Shown in pieces: positions 7,817 through 16,186 of a stretch of 17,718 bases of DNA (positions are counted from its first letter, which is position 1; each line of letters opens with the position of its first letter). The notes below the pieces were generated by a model. That model was not told the DNA's origin. It saw only the letters and a list, made by a program, of their open reading frames with translations, and did not search any database. A program made the translations under genes and the position numbers. Source of the DNA: JBBQSU01 sp038234815. GTDB lineage: Bacteria; Planctomycetota; Phycisphaerae; Tepidisphaerales; Tepidisphaeraceae. The stretch lies in assembly GCA_038234815.1 (NCBI GenBank), contig JBBQSU010000079.1, positions 1-17,718 of the forward strand, in the 5' to 3' direction.

Positions 7817-8844
7817 TGCGCGTAAACGAGCATACGGTGGCGGTGGTGACCGGCGCTTCCGGCGGAGTAGGACGAGCTACGGCTCGGCTACTGGGGACAC
7901 GCGGCGCAAAAGTGGTTTTGCTGGCCCGCGGCAAGGACGGCTTGGAAGGTGCCAAACGCGACGTCGAATCCCGTGGCGGAAAGGCTCTCGTCGTGCAAAC
8001 CGACGTCAGCCAGTTCGATCAGGTCGAAGCCGCGGCCCGCGCGGCCGAGAATGAATTCGGGCCTATCGACCTTTGGATCAACAACGCAATGGTGTCGATG
8101 TACAGCCCGTTTATGAAAATGACGTCGGAGGAGTTCAAACACATCGTCGAAGTGACTTTCCTCGGGCAGGTATACGGAACAAACTGCGCGCTCAAGCGCA
8201 TGCAGCCCCGCGATAAGGGCGTGATCATCGGTGTCGGGTCGGCCTTGGCGTTTCGATCGATCCCTCTCCAAAGCGCCTACTGCGCCAGCAAGCACGCCAT
8301 CCAGGGCTTTTTTGAATCCGTTCGCAGCGAGCTGATTCATCAGAAGAGCAATGTTCACGTGTCGATGGTGAATATGCCCGCGCTCAACACCACGCAGTTC
8401 ACCTGGACGAAGAATAAAATGCCCAAGCAGGCGCGGCCGACCGGCACGATCTTTCAACCCGAGGTGGCCGCCGATGCGATCCTTTTCGCCGCGGAAAACA
8501 ATCGCCGCGAGATCATGGTCGGGTATACCACCGTTGAAGCGACGTTGGGTGAGAAGGTGATCCCCGGCCTGCTCGATCACTACCTATCCAGGATCGCCTG
8601 GGACGGCGCAATGCTGGACCAGCCCGTCGATCCGACCAAGCCGAATAATTTCTGGGAGCCGGTCCCTGGCGATCACGGGGCACACGGCGCATTCGATTCA
8701 ATGGCGCGCGGCTTTTCGGTCCAGTTGTGGGCCACCAAGCACCGCAAGGCGTTGCTCACCGGCCTGCTCGCCGGTGCCGGCGCGGCCTTGGCTTTGGTAA
8801 CCAGTGCGCGCGATTCTCACAAGTCCAAAGGTTGGTCACAATGA
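7813..8844 (+). CDS. Short-chain dehydrogenase/reductase with C-terminal membrane segment
   Basis: A 343-aa SDR-family oxidoreductase. The NAD(P)-binding motif is TGASGGVG (13-20), the structural motif is NNA (90-92), and the catalytic set is S143, Y156 and K160 (YCASK). The core fills about 250 residues. The remaining 90 extend past the usual SDR end and finish in a hydrophobic segment (KALLTGLLAGAGAALALV, about 312-329) with a basic tail, so it probably sits on the membrane. It likely interconverts a hydroxyl and a carbonyl group using NAD(P)H; the substrate is unknown. The ATG overlaps the stop of the flavoprotein (ATGA), and its own stop overlaps the next start (ATGA), so the three genes are tightly coupled. 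It could act before or after the dehydrogenase in one pathway. Confidence 0.93.
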   Translation: MMRVNEHTVAVVTGASGGVGRATARLLGTRGAKVVLLARGKDGLEGAKRDVESRGGKALVVQTDVSQFDQVEAAARAAENEFGPIDLWINNAMVSMYSPFMKMTSEEFKHIVEVTFLGQVYGTNCALKRMQPRDKGVIIGVGSALAFRSIPLQSAYCASKHAIQGFFESVRSELIHQKSNVHVSMVNMPALNTTQFTWTKNKMPKQARPTGTIFQPEVAADAILFAAENNRREIMVGYTTVEATLGEKVIPGLLDHYLSRIAWDGAMLDQPVDPTKPNNFWEPVPGDHGAHGAFDSMARGFSVQLWATKHRKALLTGLLAGAGAALALVTSARDSHKSKGWSQ

Positions 8845-9332
8845 GCCACACAAAAAACGAAACGGGAACGCTGCTTGGCATAGGCATCTTGGCCGGCTTA
8901 GCGGGAACGGTGGTGCTGACGGCGATTCGCTCGTTCGACGAGCAGTACGCCCCAAGGACCATCCCGCCGGCCAGGCAAAGCCCCGGCCAATCGATGCTGC
9001 GGCAAGCCGCCGACGCGGCCGGGCTGACGTTGCCGCCCCTGGCAGAACAAACAGCGGCGCTGCTGTCGCAAGCTGGCCATGGCTGGATCTTTGGCGCGGC
9101 GTATGCATTGTTGCGTGGCCGGCATCGCTCGACGCGGTCAGCCCTTATCGACGGCTCGGTCCTGGGTGCCGCTGTCTACGCAGTGGAACATGCCGGATGG
9201 CTTCCCGCGACCGGTCGGGAACCGCCGGCGTGGAAGCAGAATTATCCGCAGATCGCCGGTGAGTTGTTCCGGCATATCGCCAGCGGTATCGCCACGGCGG
9301 GGACGTTTGGAGTGATCGATGCCTCCGTCTGA
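8841..9332 (+). CDS. Small predicted membrane protein, third gene of dehydrogenase operon
   Basis: A 163-aa protein of unrecognised function. I choose the ATG at 8841, which overlaps the SDR stop as ATGA; an earlier in-frame ATG at 8727 would overlap the SDR gene deeply and is unlikely. Residues 10-28 form a hydrophobic segment (LLGIGILAGLAGTVVLTAI). Moderately hydrophobic stretches follow around WIFGAAYALL, LIDGSVLGAAVYAVEHAGWL and HIASGIATAGTFGVIDASV, suggesting three or four membrane or re-entrant helices, with a polar loop (about 33-70) between the first two. No catalytic motif is evident. Its coupling to two membrane-anchored oxidoreductases suggests an anchor or assembly partner, which is inference. 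Confidence 0.8.
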   Translation: MSHTKNETGTLLGIGILAGLAGTVVLTAIRSFDEQYAPRTIPPARQSPGQSMLRQAADAAGLTLPPLAEQTAALLSQAGHGWIFGAAYALLRGRHRSTRSALIDGSVLGAAVYAVEHAGWLPATGREPPAWKQNYPQIAGELFRHIASGIATAGTFGVIDASV

Positions 9333-9662
9333 AGCCATGCTCCCACGCGTGACGGTGAGGCCGCCCGCGCTTCTGATCACGTCGCGCCGGTGGTCGCCGG
9401 GCGGAGCGTATTTGCGCGCTGCGATCGCTCCCCTCGATATCCTCGCTTGTCTGGCAACGGCGTACCCAATCAACTCGGTGCTTGTTTGCAGCGACATTAA
9501 CAAGCGGATGTAAAATGCCAGACCGCCCAGCGAAATGCCGACCCCGTGAGTGCGACGAAGTCGCTTCATCCCGACGCGAAACGTCCAACGCGAAGTTCTT
9601 GATCTTGAAATATTCTAAACAGTTTGTCCCTTAGAAGTTTGGCAACTCAAAGGATGTGCAAC
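9333..9662. other. Intergenic region upstream of the thiamine-diphosphate enzyme
   Basis: About 330 nt without a defensible gene. Short open frames on either strand show no motif. A small hairpin (GCGAC-GAA-GTCGC, 9552-9564) is present. The last 70 nt are AT-richer and should hold the promoter of the next gene, but I see no clear -35/-10 pair. The spacing suggests the next gene is transcribed separately from the dehydrogenase operon. Confidence 0.5.
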
Positions 9663-11462
9663 ATGTCGATATCGGTCGGTCAGTACATCATGCAGCGGCT
9701 CGTCGAATGGAATGTCCAGCGCATATATGCATTCCCCGGCGACGGGATTAACGGCATCCTCGCGGGGCTGCGCAAGAACGATAATCAGCCGCGCTTCATC
9801 CAATCGCGGCACGAAGAACTGGCGGCGTGGATGGCGTCGGCGCACGCGAAGTTCACTGGCACTATTGGCGTATGCCTGGCCACCAGCGGGCCGGGCGCGA
9901 TTCACCTCCTGAACGGCCTGTATGACGCGAAAATGGATCACGCGCCGGTCGTTGCCATCGTCGGCCAATCCGCCACCACCGCCATCGGCAGCCGCTACCA
10001 GCAGGAAGTGGATTTGCAGTCGCTATTCAAGGACGTGGCCAGCGAATACTGCGTCACGGTGATGAGCCCCGCGGCCGTGCGACACTGCGTGGATCGCGCA
10101 ATGCGCATCGCGCTGGATCAAAAAACGGTGACGTGCATTATCGTCCCAAAAGACATCCAGGAAGAAACCGCCGTCCCCGAGCCGCCGCAGAAGCACGATC
10201 ATGCGCTGTCCGGCATCGGCTGCCCGATTCCGTACATGATCCCCGACCGCAGAGATCTTGCCGCCGCCGCCGATGTGCTCAACGCGGGTAAAAAGGTCGC
10301 GCTGCTCGTCGGGCAGGGCGCGTTGGATGCGCAGGACGAAGTGTTGCAACTCGCGGATCTGCTGGGCGCGGGCGTTTCCAAGAGTTGGCTCGGCAAGGCC
10401 GTCGTTCCAGAAGATGTGCCCTATTGCACCGGCCATATCGGCCTGCTTGGCAGCAAGCCGACTTGGGACATGATGCAGGATTGCGACACGCTGCTCGTGG
10501 TCGGCAGCAGCTTTCCCTACGGCGAATTTTATCCGCCCGTCGGACAATGCAAGGGCGTGCAGATCGACATCGACGGCCGGCTGCTGAGCCTGCGGTTTCC
10601 GATGGACGTGAACCTGAAAGGCGATTCCAAGCAAACGCTTGAAGCGCTGATCCCCCTCATCCAGCGCAAATCCGATCGCGCGTGGCAGGAGACGATTATC
10701 GAGAACGTGAAAGACTGGTGGAAGATCGTCGAGGCTCGGGCGATGACCGACGGCAACGCTGGACTGCTCAACCCGGAGCGCGTCTTCTGGGAGCTTAGCC
10801 CGAAGCTGCCCGATCGCTGCATTCTCTCGGCTGACAGCGGAACGACGGCAAACTGGTTCGCGCGCGACCTTAAGATCCGCCGCGGCATGATGGCCAGTGG
10901 CAGCGGCAATCTGGCATCGATGGGCGCTGCTGTCCCCTACGCGCTGGGAGCCAAATTTTGCTTCCCCGACCGCGTGTGCATTGCCGTCACCGGCGACGGT
11001 GCGATGCAGATGAACGGAATCAATGCCCTCATCACCGTCGGCAAATATTGGAAAGAGTGGAGCGACCCGCGCTGGATCACCCTTGTGCTCAACAATCGCG
11101 ACCTGAACCAGGTGACATGGGAACAGCGGATCATGGAAGGCGACATCCGCTTCAAGGCCAGTCAGGAGCTGCCTGATTTCCCCTACGCCGCCTACGCCGA
11201 ATCGCTCGGGCTGCGTGGCATTCGCGTGGAGAAACCGGAGGACTTGGCCGACGTGTGGGATCGCGCACTGTCGAGCGATCGGCCTACGGTGGTCGAAGCC
11301 ATCAGCGACCCCGACACGCCGACCTTGCCCCCGCACATCAGTTTCAAGGAAGCCAAGAACTTCATGGAAACGATCCTGCGCGGCGATCCGAACGAGGCGG
11401 GTATCATCAAGCAAGCAGTGAAGGGAATCGTTCAGGGACTGATTCCCCATTCGGATAAATGA
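9663..11462 (+). CDS. Thiamine-diphosphate-dependent enzyme, pyruvate oxidase / acetolactate synthase family
   Basis: A 599-aa enzyme of the PoxB/IlvB superfamily with all three domains. The N-terminal pyrimidine-binding domain carries the catalytic Glu in QSRHEELAAWMA (E51) and CLATSGPGAIHLLNGLYDA (71-89). The central domain spans about 195-335 (VALLVGQGALDAQDEVLQLA). The C-terminal diphosphate-binding domain has GDGAMQMNG (444-452) and NNRDLNQ (477-483), the usual Mg/ThDP motif ending in NN. It should decarboxylate a 2-oxoacid and either oxidise or ligate the product; substrate and acceptor are unknown, and an oxidase role like PoxB is plausible. The frame extends to 9624, but I prefer the ATG at 9663, which follows AAAGGATG. 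It lies downstream of the hydroxyacid-dehydrogenase operon, which would make 2-oxoacids, and converges on an enolase-type gene 14 nt away. Confidence 0.92.
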   Translation: MSISVGQYIMQRLVEWNVQRIYAFPGDGINGILAGLRKNDNQPRFIQSRHEELAAWMASAHAKFTGTIGVCLATSGPGAIHLLNGLYDAKMDHAPVVAIVGQSATTAIGSRYQQEVDLQSLFKDVASEYCVTVMSPAAVRHCVDRAMRIALDQKTVTCIIVPKDIQEETAVPEPPQKHDHALSGIGCPIPYMIPDRRDLAAAADVLNAGKKVALLVGQGALDAQDEVLQLADLLGAGVSKSWLGKAVVPEDVPYCTGHIGLLGSKPTWDMMQDCDTLLVVGSSFPYGEFYPPVGQCKGVQIDIDGRLLSLRFPMDVNLKGDSKQTLEALIPLIQRKSDRAWQETIIENVKDWWKIVEARAMTDGNAGLLNPERVFWELSPKLPDRCILSADSGTTANWFARDLKIRRGMMASGSGNLASMGAAVPYALGAKFCFPDRVCIAVTGDGAMQMNGINALITVGKYWKEWSDPRWITLVLNNRDLNQVTWEQRIMEGDIRFKASQELPDFPYAAYAESLGLRGIRVEKPEDLADVWDRALSSDRPTVVEAISDPDTPTLPPHISFKEAKNFMETILRGDPNEAGIIKQAVKGIVQGLIPHSDK

Positions 11463-11487
11463 CCGCACCGTTATTGCTACGTGCGGT
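11462..11487. terminator. Possible bidirectional hairpin between convergent genes
   Basis: Arms ACCGCAC (11462-11468) and GTGCGGT (11481-11487) are perfect complements around a 12-nt loop and overlap both convergent stop codons. No T tract is present, so termination activity is uncertain; the stem may merely stall colliding polymerases. Confidence 0.3.
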
Positions 11488-12574
11488 ACGGCGCTGCATC
11501 AGGCTCTTTGAAGATCATTCCGTGGCCCACGCGCTTCCGATCCGGCCGCAGCTGGCCTCCTTGCGGGTCGAGCGAGCCGTCAAATAACAGGCGATCGATC
11601 CGGTTGTGATCATGAAAATATTCGATGTGCCGAAGCGGCCGAACGGCGCAGGCGATGCTGGCGTGCAGCTGCGGCGCACAGTGGGCGGACAAGGGCAAAT
11701 GAAACGCCTCACATAGTGCGGCGACTTTCAGGAATCCGGTGTATCCCCGGCAACGCGTGGCGTCGGCCTGCAGGCAGTCCACCGCGCCGCTTTCGAGCAT
11801 GCGGCGGAAGTAGGTCGGCGTGTCGCCATACTCGCCGGCTGCGATGTCCATGCCGCCGGGAGCGCGATCGCGCATTACCCGCAGGCCGGCCAAATCATCT
11901 GACGACAGCGGCTCTTCAAACCAGCTCACGCCGTTTTCACATGCAAAGTGTTCTGCCATCGCTAGCGCCTGCTTTCGCGAGTAACCGCCATTGGCATCGA
12001 CGAAAAGCTCGACCTGGTCGCCGATTGCCTTCCGGGCGACGGCCACGCGGCGTGGATCGGCGGCAGCGTCGCGCCCAACCTTCATTTTCACCCGGCCGAT
12101 GCCGTCTGCCGCCCACCCGGCCAACTGCACCGCCAGTTGCGCATCGCTGTAGCTGGTGAATCCGCCACTCCCGTACACGTCGACCGCGTCGCGTACCGCG
12201 CCGAACAGATCGATCAGCGGCAGCCCGAGCAGTTTTGCCTTGAGATCCCACATCGCCACGTCGACGGCGGAAATCGCCATCGAGCCGATCCCCGAGGCGC
12301 CGGCGTTGCGGAGACTGTGGACCATCGAGCCCCAAACGCCCTCGATGGCGAAGGCAGCTTGGCCTACTACAGTCGCGCGCAACGAGTCCTCGATTAATCG
12401 CGCCGCCGCGGGGGCCGCATAGGTCCAGCCCAGCCCCGTTAAATCCCCGGCCGTCAAATGCACGACCACGATGTCGGTGTGATCCCATTTCAGCGTGCCG
12501 TCCGACTCTGGCGCGTCGGTCGGGACACGATAACTCGCGACGCGGAGTAGTTCGATCGTCGGGTGTGGCTTCAT
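11477..12574 (-). CDS. Enolase-superfamily enzyme, mandelate racemase / muconate lactonizing type
   Basis: A 365-aa protein with the N-terminal capping domain and (beta/alpha)7-beta barrel of the superfamily. The KxK motif is RVKMKVG (K163, K165). The metal ligands are D193 (FVDANGG), E220 (WFEEPL) and E248 (AAGEYGD). D271 (QADATRCRGYTG) and H298 (LSAHCAP) could form the His-Asp pair typical of the mandelate racemase subgroup. It should abstract a proton next to a carboxylate, giving dehydration or epimerisation of a hydroxy or sugar acid; the substrate is not predictable. The frame starts at 12613, but the Met at 12574 has GAGG at good spacing and matches the family N terminus (PTIELLRVASYRVPT). 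It is transcribed against the thiamine-diphosphate enzyme, whose product or substrate it may share. Confidence 0.92.
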   Translation of the reverse strand: MKPHPTIELLRVASYRVPTDAPESDGTLKWDHTDIVVVHLTAGDLTGLGWTYAAPAAARLIEDSLRATVVGQAAFAIEGVWGSMVHSLRNAGASGIGSMAISAVDVAMWDLKAKLLGLPLIDLFGAVRDAVDVYGSGGFTSYSDAQLAVQLAGWAADGIGRVKMKVGRDAAADPRRVAVARKAIGDQVELFVDANGGYSRKQALAMAEHFACENGVSWFEEPLSSDDLAGLRVMRDRAPGGMDIAAGEYGDTPTYFRRMLESGAVDCLQADATRCRGYTGFLKVAALCEAFHLPLSAHCAPQLHASIACAVRPLRHIEYFHDHNRIDRLLFDGSLDPQGGQLRPDRKRVGHGMIFKEPDAAPYRT

Positions 12575-12992
12575 ATAACCTCGAAATCTGGCAAGACCAT
12601 CCAAGCCGCCCAAGGACCGGGCTTGGACGAGACGCCATATTCACTTACCCGCGCGGCCGGAGCACCTGTTCTTATCGCCCCTAGAAACAAATCTTAGGCG
12701 GCCAGATATCCACGAAAAGTTCGATCGGCATCTTGTGATTCCGATGGATGAAAATTCAGGCCCTTAAGCGATTACATCGAAGGGATTATCGATTGTGGGG
12801 ATTAGACTTACGCTATCTAGCGTGAAGTCCAATACGATGATTTCCACCAGTTCGCATTTACCGGCGAGGCCAGCGTACTGGCCATAGCCGTAGAGAGGAC
12901 GGCACCGGCGGCCTTTTTAGGCTGCTTGCGCGCTAGTAGTTGCGATAGAGACATGCGCCTAACTCGGGCATCGACATGGGGAGGGTGTAGTT
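12575..12992. other. Intergenic region between enolase-type gene and copB
   Basis: About 420 nt with no recognisable gene on either strand. It must contain the promoter of the leftward enolase-type gene and the end of the copAB transcript. An imperfect hairpin (ACTTACGCTA / TAGCGTGAAGT, 12806-12827) lies in the middle. It has no T run in either direction. Confidence 0.5.
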
Positions 12993-13898
12993 CTAGAACG
13001 CAAAGCGAACTCCTACGAAAAAGAGAAGCTCCTCGGGATCGTCCCCAGCGGCGCGGGCCAGGCCGGAAGTCTCTCCAACAAGGCGGTGATACCCGATGCC
13101 GATGTACGGTGCGAAGTCGCGCTTGATCTCGTAGCGCAATCGAAGTTCCACGTCAGCATTGGTCATCCCCGCACCCAGACTCCTCTCCGGCACATCCTGG
13201 GCTGCGAAGCGAAACTCTGTCCGCGGCTGCAGAACGAGGCGTTGCGTCAGGCGCAGATCGAAGTCGGCCTCGAAGCGCAAAGTGACATCGGCGTCCTCGG
13301 AGATGTAGAGAGAAGTTTCGACATCAAACATCCCCGGGGCCAGCCCCTGCACCGCCAGCACACCAGACCATCGATCGTTGTAGTCTTCACTGTCCCAATC
13401 GCTGGCATATTGGATGCCGGCCTGGGCATACCAGAACGGCGTGATGAGCCGGGAATAGAGCAAATCGGTTTCCGACGTGCCCTGTTTCGGCCCTTCCACG
13501 CTGGCACTGCCTTCGGTCCGGAGCCAAAGCTTGTCGTAGTCGAATCCGATCCAACCCATCGCCCGCCAACCGACCTGATCGTCGGTGTTCTGGCCAAAGC
13601 CGTATTCCAGTTGTTGGACGAGTAAGGCGGCGCGCAACTTATCATCCCGAATGGTCGGGGGAAAATCTTTCGGCGGCGGACTGGCGGCACGATCGAGCGT
13701 TTGCTCCAGAGTCAGCCCCGACGGCAATGACGGTGGGGGAACCGGCTGAGTCGCGATGGGCGCAATCGTCTCTGACTCGTTGTGTATGGGCCGGGTCGTC
13801 GTGTTGGGCATGGCCATCTTTTCCTGGCCGAACAGTGGCCCTGGCGCCATCATCCACATCGCACCGGACAAAATAGCAATAACTCTACGAAGCGGCAT
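12993..13898 (-). CDS. copB: Copper resistance protein B, outer membrane
   Basis: A 301-aa CopB/PcoB-family protein. Residues 1-25 are a signal peptide (basic start, hydrophobic core, cleavage near GPLFGQ). A short Met-containing, Pro-rich linker follows; the long Met-rich N-terminal region of some CopB proteins is reduced here. From about 80 to the end runs the conserved beta-barrel domain: RAALLVQQLEYGFG, GWIGFDYDKLWLRTEG, LLYSRLITPFWYAQAG, RFEADFDLRLTQRLVLQPR, FAPYIGIGYHRLVGET, and a terminal aromatic (VGVRFAF) typical of outer-membrane barrels. It is thought to bind or exclude copper at the outer membrane. Its start lies 14 nt inside the end of copA, so it depends on copA translation. Confidence 0.94.
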   Translation of the reverse strand: MPLRRVIAILSGAMWMMAPGPLFGQEKMAMPNTTTRPIHNESETIAPIATQPVPPPSLPSGLTLEQTLDRAASPPPKDFPPTIRDDKLRAALLVQQLEYGFGQNTDDQVGWRAMGWIGFDYDKLWLRTEGSASVEGPKQGTSETDLLYSRLITPFWYAQAGIQYASDWDSEDYNDRWSGVLAVQGLAPGMFDVETSLYISEDADVTLRFEADFDLRLTQRLVLQPRTEFRFAAQDVPERSLGAGMTNADVELRLRYEIKRDFAPYIGIGYHRLVGETSGLARAAGDDPEELLFFVGVRFAF

Positions 13899-15723
13899 GG
13901 ATCGGCCCTCCTTCGAGCGAGCGGACCACCGCTACTGTGCGGAACATTCCCGCTTCCATGTGGAACAGCAGGTGACAGTGAAACGCCCATTTTCCTGGAG
14001 CATTGGCGGTGATGTCTACAGTTAGCAGTTCGGCGGGCTGGACATTGACCGTGTGCTTGCGGGGATTGGCCGCATAATCTTCTCCGGCGTACAGGTCCAT
14101 TAACATGCCGTGCAGATGGATCGGGTGGGCCATCATGGTGTCGTTGATCATGTTAATGCGCAGACGCTCGCCGTACACAAAACGAATCATGTCCGATTCG
14201 GAGAACTTTTTTCCGTCGAAGCCCCAGATGAACTTGTTCATGTTGCCAGTAAGGTGCAGGTCAAACTGTCGTGTGGGCGGGCGACGGTCGGGCGGGGTCT
14301 TGAGACAGCGAAGCTGGCTGTATGTCAGGACCCGCCGGCCATCATGCCCAAGGCCCAGGCCGGGTTCATCCAGCCGGCGAAAGGCGCTCATTGTCATGAC
14401 GATGCTGCCGGGGCCATGGTGGTCCGGGCCGTGCATGATCCGCTTGGGAAGATTTGACGTGGGCAACGGGCCGGCCTGTTCCGAGACCATGGGCATGGTT
14501 TCGTGCTTCATGGCCTTCATGTCGTCCATTTTCCCGCCGCCGTTCATCTTCATGCCGGGCGTCATCCCCATGTCCTTCATCGTCAGCATGGGCCGGCGGC
14601 GCGGAGGAGGAACTTCGGCAGACATGCCCGCGCGAGGGGCAATTGTGCCGCGCGTGTATCCGCTGCGGTCCATCGTCTCGGCGAACAACGTATATGCCCG
14701 ATTCTCCGGAAGCGTCACAACCACGTCATAGGTCTCGGCCACCGCGATGCGCAATTCGTCGGTCTCCACCGGCTTGATATTTTGTCCGTCGGCCTGCACC
14801 ACGGTCATGGGTAGCCCGGGAATGCGGAAATCGTAATAAGTCATGGTACTGGTATTAGCGATTCGCAGGCGCACCTTCTGCCCCGGCCGCGCCACCGCAG
14901 TCCAATTCTCGTAGGCTGCATGCCCATTCATCAGATAGGTGTAGATCACGCCGGTGATGTCGGCGATGTCTGTCGGGTCCATCCGCATCGACCGCCACTT
15001 CCATCGCTTCTTTAAAACCTCGCCCAAGCTGTCACCCGTAGCTTCCATCTGCTCATCGACATTGGCGACCGTGGGGCGCTGAAAGTTGAAGTAGCCCTCG
15101 ATTGTCTTGAGCTTGTGCAGCGCGGCATGCGGGTTTTCAAACATCCAGTCCGAAAGCACGATGGGGTATTCCACATCATACGCCACCGGATCAGGCTCGG
15201 CGGGTTCGAGGATCAGCTGTCCATAATGCCCAAGCTGTTCCTGCAGGCCGGTGTGACTGTGATACCAGTAAGTTCCATTCTGCCGGACGCGAAAGCCATA
15301 GGTAAACGTCTCGCCCGGTGCGATCCCCTTAAAGCTGATGCCCGGCACGCCGTCCATGTCGGTAGGCACGATCAGCCCATGCCAGTGAATTGAGGTGGAT
15401 TCGTCCATGCGGTTGTGGACGCGAATCAGGGCATCTTGCCCCTCCGTCATGCGGATGACCGGGCCGGGAAATGACCCGTTCAGAGTAATGGCCGAGCCGG
15501 CCTTTCCGCCCACCAGGAGCGGGCGGCGCTCCAATACGAGGTCGATGCCCTCGGGCCGGGTAGCGTTCAATGTGCTGAATTGGCCTGCGCGTCCGAGAGG
15601 AGATCGTCCCGCCATGGCTGCGCGATTTACGAACGTGTAGCTCGACAGTAGGGCGGCAGCAGTTCCGCCAAGCAATTGGCGGCGAGTCAATCCCGACATC
15701 CCGTCGAAACGTTGTGTGCTCAT
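13885..15723 (-). CDS. copA: Copper resistance multicopper oxidase CopA, Tat-exported
   Basis: A 612-aa periplasmic multicopper oxidase of the CopA/PcoA family. The Tat signal is TRRQLLGG (13-20) with a hydrophobic stretch. Copper ligands are HWHG (113-116), WYHSHTG (153-159), HPIHLHG (533-539) and HCHLLFHMEAGM (582-593), the last holding the type 1 Cys583 and Met593. Between them a Met-rich segment (about 379-412; MKDMGMTPGMKMNGGGK) is the usual Cu(I)-binding insert. It oxidises Cu(I) to the less toxic Cu(II) or sequesters it. The frame extends upstream to 15870, but only the ATG at 15723 puts the twin-arginine motif near the N terminus. It has AAGGA at suitable spacing. It overlaps copB by 14 nt. 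No CopR/CopS regulator is in the window. Confidence 0.95.
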   Translation of the reverse strand: MSTQRFDGMSGLTRRQLLGGTAAALLSSYTFVNRAAMAGRSPLGRAGQFSTLNATRPEGIDLVLERRPLLVGGKAGSAITLNGSFPGPVIRMTEGQDALIRVHNRMDESTSIHWHGLIVPTDMDGVPGISFKGIAPGETFTYGFRVRQNGTYWYHSHTGLQEQLGHYGQLILEPAEPDPVAYDVEYPIVLSDWMFENPHAALHKLKTIEGYFNFQRPTVANVDEQMEATGDSLGEVLKKRWKWRSMRMDPTDIADITGVIYTYLMNGHAAYENWTAVARPGQKVRLRIANTSTMTYYDFRIPGLPMTVVQADGQNIKPVETDELRIAVAETYDVVVTLPENRAYTLFAETMDRSGYTRGTIAPRAGMSAEVPPPRRRPMLTMKDMGMTPGMKMNGGGKMDDMKAMKHETMPMVSEQAGPLPTSNLPKRIMHGPDHHGPGSIVMTMSAFRRLDEPGLGLGHDGRRVLTYSQLRCLKTPPDRRPPTRQFDLHLTGNMNKFIWGFDGKKFSESDMIRFVYGERLRINMINDTMMAHPIHLHGMLMDLYAGEDYAANPRKHTVNVQPAELLTVDITANAPGKWAFHCHLLFHMEAGMFRTVAVVRSLEGGPIHAAS

Positions 15724-15974
15724 CGCAATCCTTATCGAAGAATGTAATACAATAACAATACTAGCAATACCGCACGAAGAATAACCTCCGAAAAACCCCG
15801 ATAAGGAGGACATAAATTCAGGACCTAGAATAGATTGTGAAACGGACATTCGATCCGGCAAGTTGGCCATCGCCGGAAAAATATGTTCGGTATTCAGCCG
15901 TCTTTTTCGACACCGGCGCGGGCCGGCAAAGAGTTCGCAAATTAGGATCCTTTCTTAATCCGAGGAGTTGTGCC
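15724..15974. promoter_or_regulatory. Divergent regulatory region between copA and the csp remnant
   Basis: About 250 nt separate copA from the divergent csp remnant. Near copA the DNA turns AT-rich, with three CAATA repeats (15750-15769) and the palindrome TGTAATACA (15743-15751), which recalls TGTA/TACA half-sites of BlaI/CopY-type repressors. No firm promoter elements could be fixed. The site assignment is inference from pattern only. Confidence 0.35.
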
Positions 15975-16186
15975 ATGTCTCAGATGAATCAACAGAGTAT
16001 GCAGCAATGCATTGAGGAAAGTTCATTTCATCATGTCACCAGACTTGCTTGAAGACCATCCAGCATTGTCTCGGTATGGGCGGCAAGCACGCCGAGCGCG
16101 ATCACATCCGGCTGATGCTCGACTGCTCACAAATCTGCGCCACCAGCGCCGATTTCATGACCCGGTCCGCGACGCGATCTTCGAAT
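15975..16186 (+). pseudogene. Broken Csp / DUF326 cysteine-rich copper-storage protein gene
   Basis: A ribosome-binding site (CGAGGAG) precedes an ATG at 15975. The frame opens like a four-helix-bundle copper-storage protein (MSQMNQQSMQQCIEE) but stops after 25 codons. In the next frame from 16034 the family sequence resumes: CHQTCLKTIQHCLGMGGKHA, then ERDHIRLMLDCSQICATSADFMTR, to about 16165. It keeps the regular Cys spacing (CxxxC, HC, DCxxxC) and the GGKHA turn. Fourteen nt lie between the GAA of the first part and the TGT of the second where the family would have nine, so the break looks like inserted bases plus loss of one Cys rather than a single miscalled base. After FMTR the Cys-rich third and fourth helices (RTCxxCAExC) are missing. 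Csp proteins store Cu(I) on these cysteines. Here the gene is dead beside an intact copAB. Confidence 0.8.

Noticed and set aside
8727..8840. N-terminal extension of the small membrane protein to an upstream ATG
   Set aside because: It would overlap the SDR gene by over 100 nt and adds Arg/Gly-rich sequence; the ATGA overlap at 8841 is the natural start.
10023..11468. Leftward 481-aa open frame antisense to the thiamine-diphosphate enzyme
   Set aside because: The sense frame has complete family motifs; the antisense frame is a by-product of codon bias.
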